A stretch of DNA of 32,484 bases, taken from Oscillospiraceae bacterium. Lineage in GTDB: Bacteria; Bacillota; Clostridia; Oscillospirales; Ruminococcaceae. Positions 1-8,842 of this stretch are shown here, piece by piece. The stretch spans positions 1 through 32,484 of the forward strand of contig JALEJQ010000083.1 of assembly GCA_022769565.1 (NCBI GenBank). The letters run 5' to 3'. Both the position numbers and the translations under genes were made by a program. Under the pieces are notes generated by a model, which was not told the DNA's origin, searched no databases, and worked only from the letters and a program-made list of their open reading frames with translations. Numbering within the stretch: position 1 is the first letter of the stretch; every line of letters begins with the position of its first letter.

Positions 1-3000
1 GCCGGCAACTACACCTTCACAGCAACAGATCTTAAGATCGTTGCTAATGAGAAGGACAAGACAATACCGGGTAAACCATCGACCGTATGGAGCGGAAGTG
101 TTGACCTTGACGGTACAACAACACCGGGCAGCGTTGATGTGAAGCTTTCCGACAAAAAGGTCGGCGACAGAGTTGTAATAACATACGGCACGACCGAAGG
201 TTTCACAGGCACTCCTGATATTGAGGTATATGCAGGAGAGAAAAAAGTATCGGCGGCCAAAAGCGCCGGTACCCTTACCTTTGACCTTGACGATGATACC
301 GTTGGCGGCTTCACTATCAAGGGCAACGGCGTTACCGTTTCTGAGGTTGAAGTTACTTCTGTAACAACAACTGATTTGGCGACTCCCTATCCGCTTACTA
401 ATGTTAGCGCACAGACTATTAGTTTTAAAAACGGCGTTGTAGGCGATACCGTTGTTATAACTTTTGCTGAAACAGCAGATTTTGATACGGGCGCTAACGG
501 CGCACTTGAGGCTGTTGCGGTAACCGATTCCAATGGCAACACATTGGATGACACCGATAGCAGCACAACCACATACACCTTTACACTTACAGAAGATTCC
601 ACAAGCTCCTTTAAGGTCAGCGGCAACGGATATACTGTAAGCAAAATTACCCTTAATCACGCCGCAGAAACCGCAGATGTTACTCCTGCTGAGGGTACTG
701 CTCTTGCAGGAGTAACTACACCCGGCTCCGTAACTGTTGAAAGCACCGCTCTTGCAGCTGCTGCTGAGGACGGCGTTATTACAGTTACTTATGCGGCTAA
801 CAGCGATACAACAGGTTCTGTTGTTATCAAGGCAAATGAAACCGAGATCGGAACATTAACTGCCGAAACAGACAAGACAACTTGCTCTGTAACTCTTACA
901 GCTGAACAGGCTGAACTTGTTGCTGCAAACGGCATTACCGTTACAGGCTCCGGCGTTACTGTTTCCGAGATCAAGTACACAACTCCCGAAACAACTACAC
1001 CGGGCAGTGAGGTAACTCTCCTTGATACAACAACCAAGACCTGGACACAGACCTACGCTGACGACGCATGGACAGGCGCAGCTGATATTGCTACAACTGC
1101 AATTACCGATAATATCGGTACAATTGCAGCATTCAAGGAAAATTATGACAATATCACAGCTACCTGGACTGAGCTTACCTGCGAAAAGGAAGATGCTCCT
1201 GAACCCACCACATACACTCTTCCTTATGAAAACGAAACAGGCATTGTTCTTGACGGTGCGACAACAATTGATTTCGATCCTTACACCAATGCTATAATGA
1301 AGGCAGGCAACAAGATCGAAGTGAAGTACTCCGGCAAGGGCAATAACGCTTATGTTACCTTACTGGATAAGGACGGTACAGAAAAGGGTAGGACAACACT
1401 TCAGTCCTGGGACGGCGCAGAAGGTACTGTATCCTTCATACTGACCGATGAAACCATTGCTGTACTGAATAAAGGCTTCAAGATCTCCGGTAACGGTCTT
1501 ACTGTAAAGGGCGTTGCCTTTGTACCTTATATCCGGTGTGCTTATATTGATAATAACACAGCGGATTATGGTATCAGCGACCTTGAAGGTGTAGTTGAAG
1601 CGGAGATCACATTCAATGTAACTACTTGTGATAAAAATGCGTACTCCAACATCACATTCTCCATTAATGATGGTACATATGACAAGTACATCTACGCTTC
1701 ACCCAAAATGGCTGCAGCCGATTGGTTTAACGCTAATCTTGAAGGCACAGGCAACGTTACCGTTAAACTTCCTCTCGTTATTTCCGGAACAGATTTTTAT
1801 CAGATCGCAGTTGAAACACAGGATTATACTGCTATCGACGGCGAGCTTGTAAGAATTAAGTTCCTTAACGCTGACGGCGGTGTTGTTAAGACATACGGCA
1901 CACCCGAAGGCGGCAAAGACCCCGAGCCCGTGCCTACAGAACATGTAGTTCTCTTTGAAGGCAGCACAGACATGGGTACAGCATGGGGTGTATCTGAAAC
2001 TATCCCTGCATTTGCTGCAAAGAAGGGTGGCAAGATCACAGCTACATTTACCGAAGGCTCTGCAAAGGATGGCAACGGCAATCTTTACTGGCAGATCGCC
2101 TTCAAGGACAGCAGCTGGGATGCGTTCCCATCTTCCAAGCCTAATCAGTGGGGCAGCGTAGAGCTTTCAGCAGGTGCTACCTCATATTCCTTCACTCTTG
2201 ATGCTACTGACGCAGCAAGCATTACAAGCGGAGGTATGATAATTGCAGGTTACAATGTAACTGTTACAAAGGTAACCTACACCGCTCCTGCAGACCCCGA
2301 GCCTGTAGATGCAGTTTACGGCGTATTTGACGGTACAACTACTACAGCTTGTGCAACATGGGCTGATGCTATCAAGGCGATCACAGACAAGACTAAGGAT
2401 TACACAATTACAGTTAACGAAACCACAGAAGAAGGAAAGATCTCTTTCCCTGCGGCTTCAAAGGCTAAGAGTGTAAAGGTTGTCGGTGCTGATGCCGGCG
2501 TTACTCTTACAACTACAGCTACATCTCTTACAATTCCTACCGATGTTACATTTGAAAACATCTTAGTAGAAACAAGCGATTCAAAGGGATTGAAGATCAG
2601 CGGAAGCAAGAGCGTTACTCTTAACGGCTTTGGTTCCAAGACTATAACATCTCTCAGCGCTAAGAATACTCTTACAATTAGCGCAATTAACGACGACATA
2701 GCAGTTGTTAATTATGCAATTACCGGCGCAGCAGTTCTTGACATCAAGGGCTCAGTTAAATTTGCAAATACCGTAAAGGCAACTAAGCTTGTGCTTGAAG
2801 ACGGATCCGGTATCGGTGTCGATGACAAGGCTGTAACATTTACAACCATTGAAGCAAAAAAATACACAGTTATCGGCTACAAAACAAATAAATTTGTCCC
2901 CATTACTGTTACAGGCGCTGTTACAGCTGAGGGATCTATCTCTATCGAAACAATGGATAATTCTGATTTTGCCGATGGACAGACTGTTCTTAAAGCAAAG

Positions 3001-6000
3001 ACAGCAGACCTTTCCAAGTTTGTGCTTTATGAAAAAAGCCTCCCCACAAGCAAACTCGGCTTCACTCTTGCAAGAGACGGCTCCGATGTTAAGGTAATGA
3101 AAACTGTATTTGCTGTTTATTTCGGTGATACGTCTTCTGTAACCCCTGTAACCTCCTTTGCACAGTGGTCAGATGTTCTTAACTTCATTGCCGATAATGC
3201 AAAGAACGGCAATAAGGATGAGGATTACATTGTAGAGCTTCTTGCAGATGTAAATATCGGCAAGTTCACAATGCCTAAGGCAGGTACATTCGGCTCTCTG
3301 GGTATCGGATTCTCCGAAAAACCATATACTCTTACATTCACAGGCACTACTGTTTCTTTGACAGGAGATACATTCCTTTATAACCTTATTCTTAAGGCTG
3401 AAAAGACTGCAGGAAGCGGCAATTATGTTGATTTCAGCATTTCCGCAGGAAAAAATTACTTTGAACTCTTCGAGGTTACAAGTAAGATCAAGGACATAAA
3501 GTCTACAGGAGAAGTTTCTCTCAGCGGTACTACCATTAACGGCAACGTTTCCGCTAACGATCTTTATATCTATGATGGAACAGAACCTACCATACCCGGT
3601 ATTAAGGCAGCTCCTAACGCTTTTGAACCCCAGGCTATCGACAAGACAAGCGTTACGGTCAACGGAAATCTTACCGTAAAGAATATGCTTTATCTTGGTG
3701 GCTCTCTTACGGTAAAGGGTGCGTTCTCCGCAGCAGGAATCACAAGGGGAGCAGATGAAGATGAAATTGCTCTCGTTCTTACACAGAACACCAAAAAGCC
3801 TGCAGTTATCGGCAAGCTGGGCTTTGACAGCAGATCGGAGCATATCAAGTTTGCACTTGTTGACCCCACAACAGGCAAGACAGTTCAGATCGTAAATGAC
3901 ACAGTAATTGCTTCTATCAGCGGTCCTTATGCAGATCAGCTGGTTCCCTGCGATGAAAACCTTGCAGAGGACGAATCCTACTACATCGTTAAGGAAAACG
4001 GCAAGCTGGTTGCAAAGCCCGAGGATGCTGTTGACAGCGGCTATATCACGGTACTCATTAACGGCAAGAAAGCTCGTTACAAGAACCTTGACGAAGCTAT
4101 CAAGGACATCAACGCAACAGGCAAGGCAACAGATATTATTGAGTTCAATATCACTCAGGCTATGTTCAGCGAGCCTATTGCAAAGCTGCCTCTTCCTAAT
4201 GCAGGTAAGTATGGTTGGCTCACTTACACAGCTGACGAAGATGTTACTATCAATGTAACAAGCGACCTTGCTCTTACAGGTAACCTTACTGTTGATACAG
4301 GAATCACGATCAACAAGGTTACTGTAAACAAGACAACTAAGGAAACAACAGTTGTTCCTATCAGCGTAAATGTTGGCAAGTATGAAATGTTTGCAGACTG
4401 CCTCTTATCTCCTAAGACTGTTGGAGATACAACTGTAAGCCAGATCGTTAACATCAGCGGCGCAGGCACATTCGATACATCCGTTGACGCTGTTGTAACA
4501 GGTAAGGTAAATGTCGGATCATTAAATTTCTATGGCAATACAGTAACTCTTGAAGGTACAAAATCCTCCTTAACAGCTTCTGTCTATGTTCACGACGATA
4601 GAGTCGGTACGCTTGTATATGACAAGGCAAACGCTAAGAACGTTAAGTTCGGTGATGTTTCCGGCGATCATCTTACAGTTAAGATCAACGGTGAAGTAGC
4701 AGAAGGTGACGCTATTGCGTATATCACAGGTGATTACACCGTAGAAATGATCGAAATCGAAGACAGCGAACTGGTTGTTGCTCGTTCTGACAAGAACCTT
4801 GTTGCAGTTTCCGAAGCAAGCGGTGGTATAGTGGTTATAGAACACGAAAACGATGAGCCTAAGGCATACAGACCTTACGACACCCTTGAAAACGCAATGA
4901 AGGACATCAACAGACTTAACAACAAGAACAGTAATTATTTGGTTATCGTTGCTAACGCAGCCGACAAGACATATTCCAAGCTGCCTCTTCCTTCAGCAGG
5001 AAAGTATAACAGCATTGCGATTGACGTAAATTCCAATACTATTATCAAAGTATCAAGCGATATTACTCTTACCGGTGATTTGATGCTGACTCCCAACGTT
5101 ACCATTAACAAGGTTGACAAAAAGGGCAATGTCGTTGAGATGAGCGTAAATGTTGGCAATTATGATTTTGATTGCAGCGGCAAGCTCTCTTACGACACAA
5201 CAAAATCTGTAAGTCAGCTTAAAAATGTAAGCGGCAAGGGTAGATTTGCAATTGATGGCAATGCAAATGTAAGCGGCAAGGTAAATGTTGGTACAATCCG
5301 CTGGAATGGTGACATAACTCTCGGTGAAAAAGCCGGATTTGCAGCAAATGTTCAGACTGTCGAAAATTCGACAACTCTTAAGTATCCCGTTGCTGCCGGC
5401 AAGAACGTTAAGCTGGGTGCTATTACAAATGCCGCAGTTGAGGAAATTTATCCCGGACAGCTTAAGGTCCAGATCGACGGCGTTAAGGCAGGCGACCAGA
5501 TAGCAGCACTTACAGGCGATTATATCGCAGATACTGTTGTTATCAACGGCGGCTCGGAATTCAAAGCAGTTCGTTCCGGAACTAAGCTGGTTGCAGTAGC
5601 AAAGGGTACGGAAGTAACCGTCTCCGGAGAAAAAGTCCGTGTTTATGACACCTATGAAAATGCAGTCGCAGACATTACAAAACTTGCTAACGCAGATGGC
5701 GAGTACACTATCCATCTCCCCGAAGGAAAATACGAATGGGCAAAGCTGGCACTTCCCGCAAATGGCAAGTACAAGTCTATCACCCTCGTATCTCCCGGTA
5801 AAGGCGCTGAAATAAGCGTAAAGAGCGACGTTAAACTTACAGGTAACCTTGTTATCGGCGACGGCGTAACTCTGCAGAAGGTAAAGACTTCCGGCGGCGA
5901 TCCCGTTTCTCCGTTCAAGTTCACATCTGCAAAGAACAAGGACGGTTCTCCCGTTTACACCGTAACTGTATTTGAAGGCGGCAAGATCGTTAACGGTACT

Positions 6001-6048
6001 CTCAACGGCAAGGAAATTGTGAACCCTGCTGAGCCCGAGCTCGACTAA
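1..6048 (+). CDS. Giant repetitive secreted/surface protein (3' part, 5' end outside window)
   Basis: The frame is open from base 1, so the real start lies upstream; a GTG at 139 is internal and has no reason to be the start. About 2015 residues are visible, ending in TAA at 6046-6048. The protein is rich in Thr, Val, Gly, Asp and Ala and poor in Cys. The first ~770 visible residues carry modules of ~100 residues that close on a G-N-G-x-T-V-like strand, joined by Thr-Pro-Gly linkers and resembling small beta-sandwich carbohydrate-binding modules. The remaining ~1245 residues hold five large units (~255-305 residues) of short beta-strands typical of beta-solenoids. No catalytic domain, LPXTG motif, SLH domain, dockerin or C-terminal membrane helix is visible; it ends in an acidic tail. 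An extracellular binding or adhesin role is inferred; the export signal would be upstream. A strong terminator follows. Confidence 0.85.
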   Translation, partial: AGNYTFTATDLKIVANEKDKTIPGKPSTVWSGSVDLDGTTTPGSVDVKLSDKKVGDRVVITYGTTEGFTGTPDIEVYAGEKKVSAAKSAGTLTFDLDDDTVGGFTIKGNGVTVSEVEVTSVTTTDLATPYPLTNVSAQTISFKNGVVGDTVVITFAETADFDTGANGALEAVAVTDSNGNTLDDTDSSTTTYTFTLTEDSTSSFKVSGNGYTVSKITLNHAAETADVTPAEGTALAGVTTPGSVTVESTALAAAAEDGVITVTYAANSDTTGSVVIKANETEIGTLTAETDKTTCSVTLTAEQAELVAANGITVTGSGVTVSEIKYTTPETTTPGSEVTLLDTTTKTWTQTYADDAWTGAADIATTAITDNIGTIAAFKENYDNITATWTELTCEKEDAPEPTTYTLPYENETGIVLDGATTIDFDPYTNAIMKAGNKIEVKYSGKGNNAYVTLLDKDGTEKGRTTLQSWDGAEGTVSFILTDETIAVLNKGFKISGNGLTVKGVAFVPYIRCAYIDNNTADYGISDLEGVVEAEITFNVTTCDKNAYSNITFSINDGTYDKYIYASPKMAAADWFNANLEGTGNVTVKLPLVISGTDFYQIAVETQDYTAIDGELVRIKFLNADGGVVKTYGTPEGGKDPEPVPTEHVVLFEGSTDMGTAWGVSETIPAFAAKKGGKITATFTEGSAKDGNGNLYWQIAFKDSSWDAFPSSKPNQWGSVELSAGATSYSFTLDATDAASITSGGMIIAGYNVTVTKVTYTAPADPEPVDAVYGVFDGTTTTACATWADAIKAITDKTKDYTITVNETTEEGKISFPAASKAKSVKVVGADAGVTLTTTATSLTIPTDVTFENILVETSDSKGLKISGSKSVTLNGFGSKTITSLSAKNTLTISAINDDIAVVNYAITGAAVLDIKGSVKFANTVKATKLVLEDGSGIGVDDKAVTFTTIEAKKYTVIGYKTNKFVPITVTGAVTAEGSISIETMDNSDFADGQTVLKAKTADLSKFVLYEKSLPTSKLGFTLARDGSDVKVMKTVFAVYFGDTSSVTPVTSFAQWSDVLNFIADNAKNGNKDEDYIVELLADVNIGKFTMPKAGTFGSLGIGFSEKPYTLTFTGTTVSLTGDTFLYNLILKAEKTAGSGNYVDFSISAGKNYFELFEVTSKIKDIKSTGEVSLSGTTINGNVSANDLYIYDGTEPTIPGIKAAPNAFEPQAIDKTSVTVNGNLTVKNMLYLGGSLTVKGAFSAAGITRGADEDEIALVLTQNTKKPAVIGKLGFDSRSEHIKFALVDPTTGKTVQIVNDTVIASISGPYADQLVPCDENLAEDESYYIVKENGKLVAKPEDAVDSGYITVLINGKKARYKNLDEAIKDINATGKATDIIEFNITQAMFSEPIAKLPLPNAGKYGWLTYTADEDVTINVTSDLALTGNLTVDTGITINKVTVNKTTKETTVVPISVNVGKYEMFADCLLSPKTVGDTTVSQIVNISGAGTFDTSVDAVVTGKVNVGSLNFYGNTVTLEGTKSSLTASVYVHDDRVGTLVYDKANAKNVKFGDVSGDHLTVKINGEVAEGDAIAYITGDYTVEMIEIEDSELVVARSDKNLVAVSEASGGIVVIEHENDEPKAYRPYDTLENAMKDINRLNNKNSNYLVIVANAADKTYSKLPLPSAGKYNSIAIDVNSNTIIKVSSDITLTGDLMLTPNVTINKVDKKGNVVEMSVNVGNYDFDCSGKLSYDTTKSVSQLKNVSGKGRFAIDGNANVSGKVNVGTIRWNGDITLGEKAGFAANVQTVENSTTLKYPVAAGKNVKLGAITNAAVEEIYPGQLKVQIDGVKAGDQIAALTGDYIADTVVINGGSEFKAVRSGTKLVAVAKGTEVTVSGEKVRVYDTYENAVADITKLANADGEYTIHLPEGKYEWAKLALPANGKYKSITLVSPGKGAEISVKSDVKLTGNLVIGDGVTLQKVKTSGGDPVSPFKFTSAKNKDGSPVYTVTVFEGGKIVNGTLNGKEIVNPAEPELD
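322..2280 (+). repeat. N-terminal module array within the giant protein
   Basis: Five copies of a closing beta-strand motif (Gly-Asn/Ser/Tyr-Gly/Asn-x-Thr-Val-x-x-[I/V]) begin at 322, 622, 946, 1489 and 2248. Each ends a module that opens with a G-x-x-[I/V]-x-[I/V]-T/x-[F/Y] strand. Thr-Thr-Pro-Gly-Ser linkers lie before several modules. Spacing is irregular (300, 324, 543, 759 bases) because other sequence, including a Trp-rich stretch around 1040-1180 and a distinct segment at about 1530-1900, is interposed. The pattern recalls galactose-binding-like or CBM-type beta-sandwiches; that assignment is from memory of family style, not a search. Confidence 0.6.
2311..6000 (+). repeat. Five large C-terminal repeat units in the giant protein
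   Basis: A core with Lys, a Pro two or three residues on and then Ala-Gly (best seen as KLPLP-x-AGKY) recurs at 2437, 3262, 4183, 4978 and 5743, spaced 825, 921, 795 and 765 bases. Each core is preceded by a strand and a helix-like segment resembling Y-x-x-[L/Y]-x-[E/D]-A-x-x-D-I, and followed by an S-D-x-x-L-T-G-x-L strand. Units three and four also share S-V-N-V-G-x-Y and G-K-V-N-V-G strands. The third and fourth cores share an identical 15-base stretch, which suggests fairly recent duplication or gene conversion. The last unit is truncated at the protein end. Confidence 0.75.
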
Positions 6049-6161
6049 CTACTGTTTCCACACTTCCTTGGGAAGGTTCGGTTGAATTCGGCTCTGACAG
6101 CGGCTCTGAGGATTGATGAAAATTGCTCAAAAGCAATGACATCAAGCTAAATTAAACACAA

Positions 6162-6200
6162 AAACAGCGGATACCGCAGAAAATGCGGTGTCCGCTGTTT
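6162..6200. terminator. Bidirectional intrinsic terminator
   Basis: A 17-bp stem (6162-6178 with 6184-6200, one G-U wobble) closes a 5-base loop. On the + strand it is followed by a T-rich tract from 6200 and on the - strand by another T-rich tract. It lies between convergent genes, 113 bases after the giant gene and 30 bases after the stop of the Rpn-family gene, so it can serve both. Confidence 0.85.
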
Positions 6201-6230
6201 GTTTTGTTTATAATGTTTTGTTATGTTTTT

Positions 6231-7124
6231 TCAGCTTTTGAGAACAGCTTGTATCTGCTCTTCGCTCATTCCGCTTCGGCGCATAGCTTCGATCATTTCG
6301 GCTTTAGCTTTCTTAATACCTATCTGCTCGCCCTTGCGCATACCTATCTGCTCGCCCTCGGCTCTGCCCTCGGCTCTGCCCTCAGCTCTTCCCTCGGCTC
6401 TGCCCTCGGCTCTGCCCTCGCGCCTTGCGTGACCAAGGGCGGTGGCTTCATCATGGAGAGCTTTTTCTCTGATACGGGCTATCTCCTGCACCTTTTCATC
6501 CTCGCTCATTTCGTGGATTATCATTACCGCCTTGCTTATTTCGGGAATTTTGGTCTGATTCAGCATATTAAGCTCCTCCTCGCTTTCAGCATTTACAAGC
6601 TGCAGCCACAGCTCCATGCGGTTATCTTTGTTGACGGTTTTGTTTATCTTTTTCAGCTCAAAAAAGTGTATTGCGCATTTGTCCGACAGCAGCTCATGCC
6701 TGTTTGCTTCCATTACCTTGAAAACAGAATGGTATTCGGGGCAGTCGAACAGGTTGAAATTGATGATATTTATGGAAATACTCTGTTTAAGGCTGCCATA
6801 CTCCTCGCCGCTTTTAAGGTCGCCGCTGTACAGCTTTGACCAGTAGAAAAGCACTCTGTCACGGAAGTCCGGTTCGTCCTTTATCTGCATTTCTACGTTG
6901 ACAAGCTTATCGTCCACTTGCATTTTAAGGTCAAGGCGGCTGAACTTGCCCGACAGCGTTTCCGGAAGCACCTCGGAATTCTGCACCACTATCTCCTTTA
7001 TGGAATCATATGGTATCTCCAGAAGGCTTGCCAGAAAATCATGAAGCAGATCTTCATTTTCCTTGACCGCAAATATCCTTTTGAATATTATATCCAGTTT
7101 TGCTTTTACTATGTTACGTCCCAA
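6231..7124 (-). CDS. Rpn family recombination-promoting nuclease / PD-(D/E)XK nuclease family transposase
   Basis: The 297-residue protein opens with a basic K-x-D-x-x-F-K-x-x-F segment and has the family's active-site layout: Asp65 (in R-L-D-L-K), then Glu78 and Gln80 in V-E-M-Q, the E-x-Q variant of the PD-(D/E)XK nuclease core. It then has F-Y-W-x-K-L-Y and a long helical tail. Residues about 230-260 are an A-E-G-R repeat followed by two G-E-Q-I-G repeats. The family (PDDEXK_2, Rpn/YhgA-like) is known for DNA endonuclease activity promoting RecA-independent recombination; some members act in anti-phage defence. The start is a TTG at 7122-7124, chosen because GGGAGG lies 8 bases upstream and no ATG fits. 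It is a single-gene unit with its own promoter and terminator. It is probably chromosomal rather than an active transposon, because no terminal inverted repeats are seen. Confidence 0.9.
   Translation of the reverse strand: MGRNIVKAKLDIIFKRIFAVKENEDLLHDFLASLLEIPYDSIKEIVVQNSEVLPETLSGKFSRLDLKMQVDDKLVNVEMQIKDEPDFRDRVLFYWSKLYSGDLKSGEEYGSLKQSISINIINFNLFDCPEYHSVFKVMEANRHELLSDKCAIHFFELKKINKTVNKDNRMELWLQLVNAESEEELNMLNQTKIPEISKAVMIIHEMSEDEKVQEIARIREKALHDEATALGHARREGRAEGRAEGRAEGRAEGRAEGEQIGMRKGEQIGIKKAKAEMIEAMRRSGMSEEQIQAVLKS
6355..6426 (-). repeat. 12-bp tandem repeat encoding the A-E-G-R linker
   Basis: Six consecutive 12-base units (plus-strand form CCCTCGGCTCTG) run from 6355. The first, second, fourth and fifth are identical, the third differs at two bases and the last is degenerate. 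Because 12 is a multiple of three, copy-number change alters linker length without a frameshift. Confidence 0.9.
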
Positions 7125-7147
7125 AGGTATCGCCTCCCGTTTGCTTT

Positions 7148-7176
7148 ATTATATCACACTTATACTGCTTTTTCAA
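7148..7176 (-). promoter_or_regulatory. Sigma-A promoter of the Rpn-family gene
   Basis: Reading on the minus strand, TTGAAA (7171-7176), a 17-base spacer and a perfect TATAAT (7148-7153) preceded by TG (extended -10). It lies 24 bases upstream of the TTG start. Confidence 0.8.
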
Positions 7177-7183
7177 CAGCCTT

Positions 7184-7225
7184 GAAAAAATATGCCGTAA
7201 ATCGCATTTCAGCACGGTTTACGGC
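7184..7225 (-). terminator. Intrinsic terminator of the lipoprotein gene
   Basis: An 11-bp stem (7194-7204 with 7215-7225, one wobble) and 10-base loop, followed on the minus strand by ATATTTTTTC. It lies 10 bases after the lipoprotein stop codon and just upstream of the promoter of the next minus-strand gene, insulating the two. Confidence 0.85.
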
Positions 7226-7234
7226 AGGTTTAAT

Positions 7235-8506
7235 TTAATATACTATTCTGTACTGTGTAACGGTGAAGCCGCTGTCTGTTCTTTCAACGGTGAAATCGCC
7301 GCCGTCTATGAACTCCTTGAACTTGCCCTCATCGTCAAACTTTTCCTGCTTTGTATGGTAGGTAACGGTATTTCCGTTTTCCTCCCAGGAGGTAATGGTA
7401 AGGTCGCCGAGGGTGAAGTCCATTCCGCCGTCGCCTACTATAGTGTAAAGAGCGCCGTCAATATCACGGTATTTCTGTGGGGCGTTGATGAACAGGTCGT
7501 TCACAAGTTTTTCGCTGAAGAACTTTCTTGCAAAATTTTTCAGTTCCTCAACGGTGGAGAATCTCGGGTCGTCTACCTTGAAGAAATAGTCGCTGGTATC
7601 GGAATTTACCGAGGGCATTTCAACGTAATTTTCATAATCGGTAACGTTAAGGCTTGTGGTGGTGAAATATTTTGCGATATAATTTGCTGCGGCGTTGGTC
7701 ATATAGCCGTAGTAAAGGGGTGATTCGCTGTAATCGGAGGACTGCAGGCGTTTTGTCATTGTCATATCCTCATAAGAGAAGGTATATGTGTAAACATCTG
7801 CGGTAACATTGCCGTCCTTGTCGATTTCCACCTGCGGAACGGGCATAAACACACTGCTTTCGGTATGGAGCATACTTATTTCGCTGCAATAATCCATTTC
7901 CGAAGGCTCATCTGCGGTCTCGTCAACAAGTTTTATCTCCAGAAGTTTGCCTTCCTTGACGGTATAGTATTTTTTCACGCTGTAGGCAAGGCTTTCGTCC
8001 TCAAAGTTGTTAAGATAGAAGGTGAATTCAAGTATATCGGGCATGACCTCGCTGTCAACGGTGTTTTTGATTATTTTGCACACGGAGGAGGCACTGTCCT
8101 GTGAAAAGGGAATGTTGAGAATGTAATTTTCCGGCGCAGTCAGCTTGAATTCGGAATAAGCAAAGCTGCTGTCCTCGGTGGTTATGTTGAACGAGCTGCC
8201 GTCAAGGGCAAGCTCAATTGTTATCATATAGCTGTTTTCGCCGTCGGAAAAATCAAATGTATATGAAGAAAACGGTGCTGTATCGTATTCGCTGCTGTCG
8301 GTCTTTGCAGCAAATAAGACGGGAGCTTCTTCCGCCTGAGCGGCTGCTGCGGTTTCCGCTTCGGAAGCAGAGCTTGACGATGAAACGGTGATCTCCGCTG
8401 CTGTTGCTGCAGCTGCGTCTGTACCGCTGTCCGTACTGCAGGAAGCCAGCGCCGATACCGACAGAGCAAGTACAAGTGCTGCCGTTATTGTTCTTCTGCT
8501 GTACAT
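7235..8506 (-). CDS. Predicted lipoprotein of unknown function
   Basis: 423 residues. The N-terminus is a lipoprotein signal: S-R-R, a hydrophobic core, then lipobox L-A-S-C with Cys23 as the lipidation site. A disordered Ala/Ser/Thr/Glu linker reaches to about residue 65, as in the neighbouring PstS. The middle (about 75-310) alternates beta-strands with acidic loops. The last ~110 residues (from D-D-P-R-F-S-T) resemble, by general pattern only, the small C-terminal domain of IseA-type DL-endopeptidase inhibitor-like proteins; treat that as a weak hint. The ATG is preceded by AGGAG at suitable distance. It is transcribed divergently from pstS across a 330-base region with repeated TTACA-like elements, so co-regulation by phosphate is possible but unproven. 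Confidence 0.85.
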   Translation of the reverse strand: MYSRRTITAALVLALSVSALASCSTDSGTDAAAATAAEITVSSSSSASEAETAAAAQAEEAPVLFAAKTDSSEYDTAPFSSYTFDFSDGENSYMITIELALDGSSFNITTEDSSFAYSEFKLTAPENYILNIPFSQDSASSVCKIIKNTVDSEVMPDILEFTFYLNNFEDESLAYSVKKYYTVKEGKLLEIKLVDETADEPSEMDYCSEISMLHTESSVFMPVPQVEIDKDGNVTADVYTYTFSYEDMTMTKRLQSSDYSESPLYYGYMTNAAANYIAKYFTTTSLNVTDYENYVEMPSVNSDTSDYFFKVDDPRFSTVEELKNFARKFFSEKLVNDLFINAPQKYRDIDGALYTIVGDGGMDFTLGDLTITSWEENGNTVTYHTKQEKFDDEGKFKEFIDGGDFTVERTDSGFTVTQYRIVY

Positions 8507-8580
8507 ATACGGGTCTCCTTTCCTGAAAATGCCTTTTCCAAAGTAGGGTCAGGCGTTTCCGAAACTTTTTTACATTGTTT

Positions 8581-8609
8581 ATTATACCATTTTATCCCGT
8601 AAAATACAA
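8581..8609 (-). promoter_or_regulatory. Promoter of the lipoprotein gene
   Basis: On the minus strand, TTGTAT (8604-8609), a 17-base spacer and TATAAT (8581-8586) with an upstream TG (extended -10). A direct repeat ATTACA/GTTACA with 11-base period (8609-8625, plus-strand reading) abuts the -35 element and may be a regulator site. Confidence 0.65.
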
Positions 8610-8723
8610 TTACATTTCAGTTACAGTTATATTACTGATTGGGTGTATACCGTAATTTACGGCGGATTTATATGTAAAATAAGTATATTTTAGGGCGGAA
8701 TAAATACAATTTTGTTTGTTAAG

Positions 8724-8799
8724 TTCACAATTTGCGGCTTTACATTCATTTAACATATCCGTGATTTTACATTTTACACGACAGGATTATTATTATAAT
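8724..8799 (+). promoter_or_regulatory. Candidate PhoB/PhoP box array and pstS promoter
   Basis: TTCACA (8724), TTTACA (8739), TTAACA (8750), TTTACA (8766) and TTTACA (8773) precede a perfect -10 TATAAT at 8794-8799. The 8739 and 8750 copies have the 11-base period of Gram-positive PhoP boxes (TT-A/C/T-A-C/T-A repeats). No good -35 hexamer lies 17 bases before the -10, which fits an activator-dependent promoter. This gives a 5' leader of roughly 37 bases before pstS. The rest of the 8507-8842 gap holds the lipoprotein promoter and a short palindrome (8650-8662). Confidence 0.65.
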
Positions 8800-8842
8800 G
8801 TACACAGAAGGTGTTAATAAGAATTATAAGGAGTAAATGATT

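Noticed and set aside
3169-3843. Minus-strand open frame of 224 codons inside the giant gene
   Set aside because: Cys-rich, no recognisable domain, and antisense to clear repeat-coding sequence.
6122-6137. Small ATTGCT/AGCAAT hairpin after the giant gene
   Set aside because: Only 6 bp with no T-tract; the strong terminator 25 bases later explains termination.
6183-6839. Plus-strand open frames over the Rpn-family gene, with Leu/Ala/Ser repeats
   Set aside because: They are antisense readings of the 12-bp repeat and nuclease gene; no ribosome-binding site or domain, while the minus-strand protein is recognisable.
6231-7124. Rpn-family gene as part of an insertion sequence
   Set aside because: No terminal inverted repeats or target duplications are visible, and the gene has its own promoter and terminators.
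8650-8662. Short palindrome CCGTAA-T-TTACGG upstream of pstS
   Set aside because: Possible operator, but too short and unpositioned relative to either promoter to assign.
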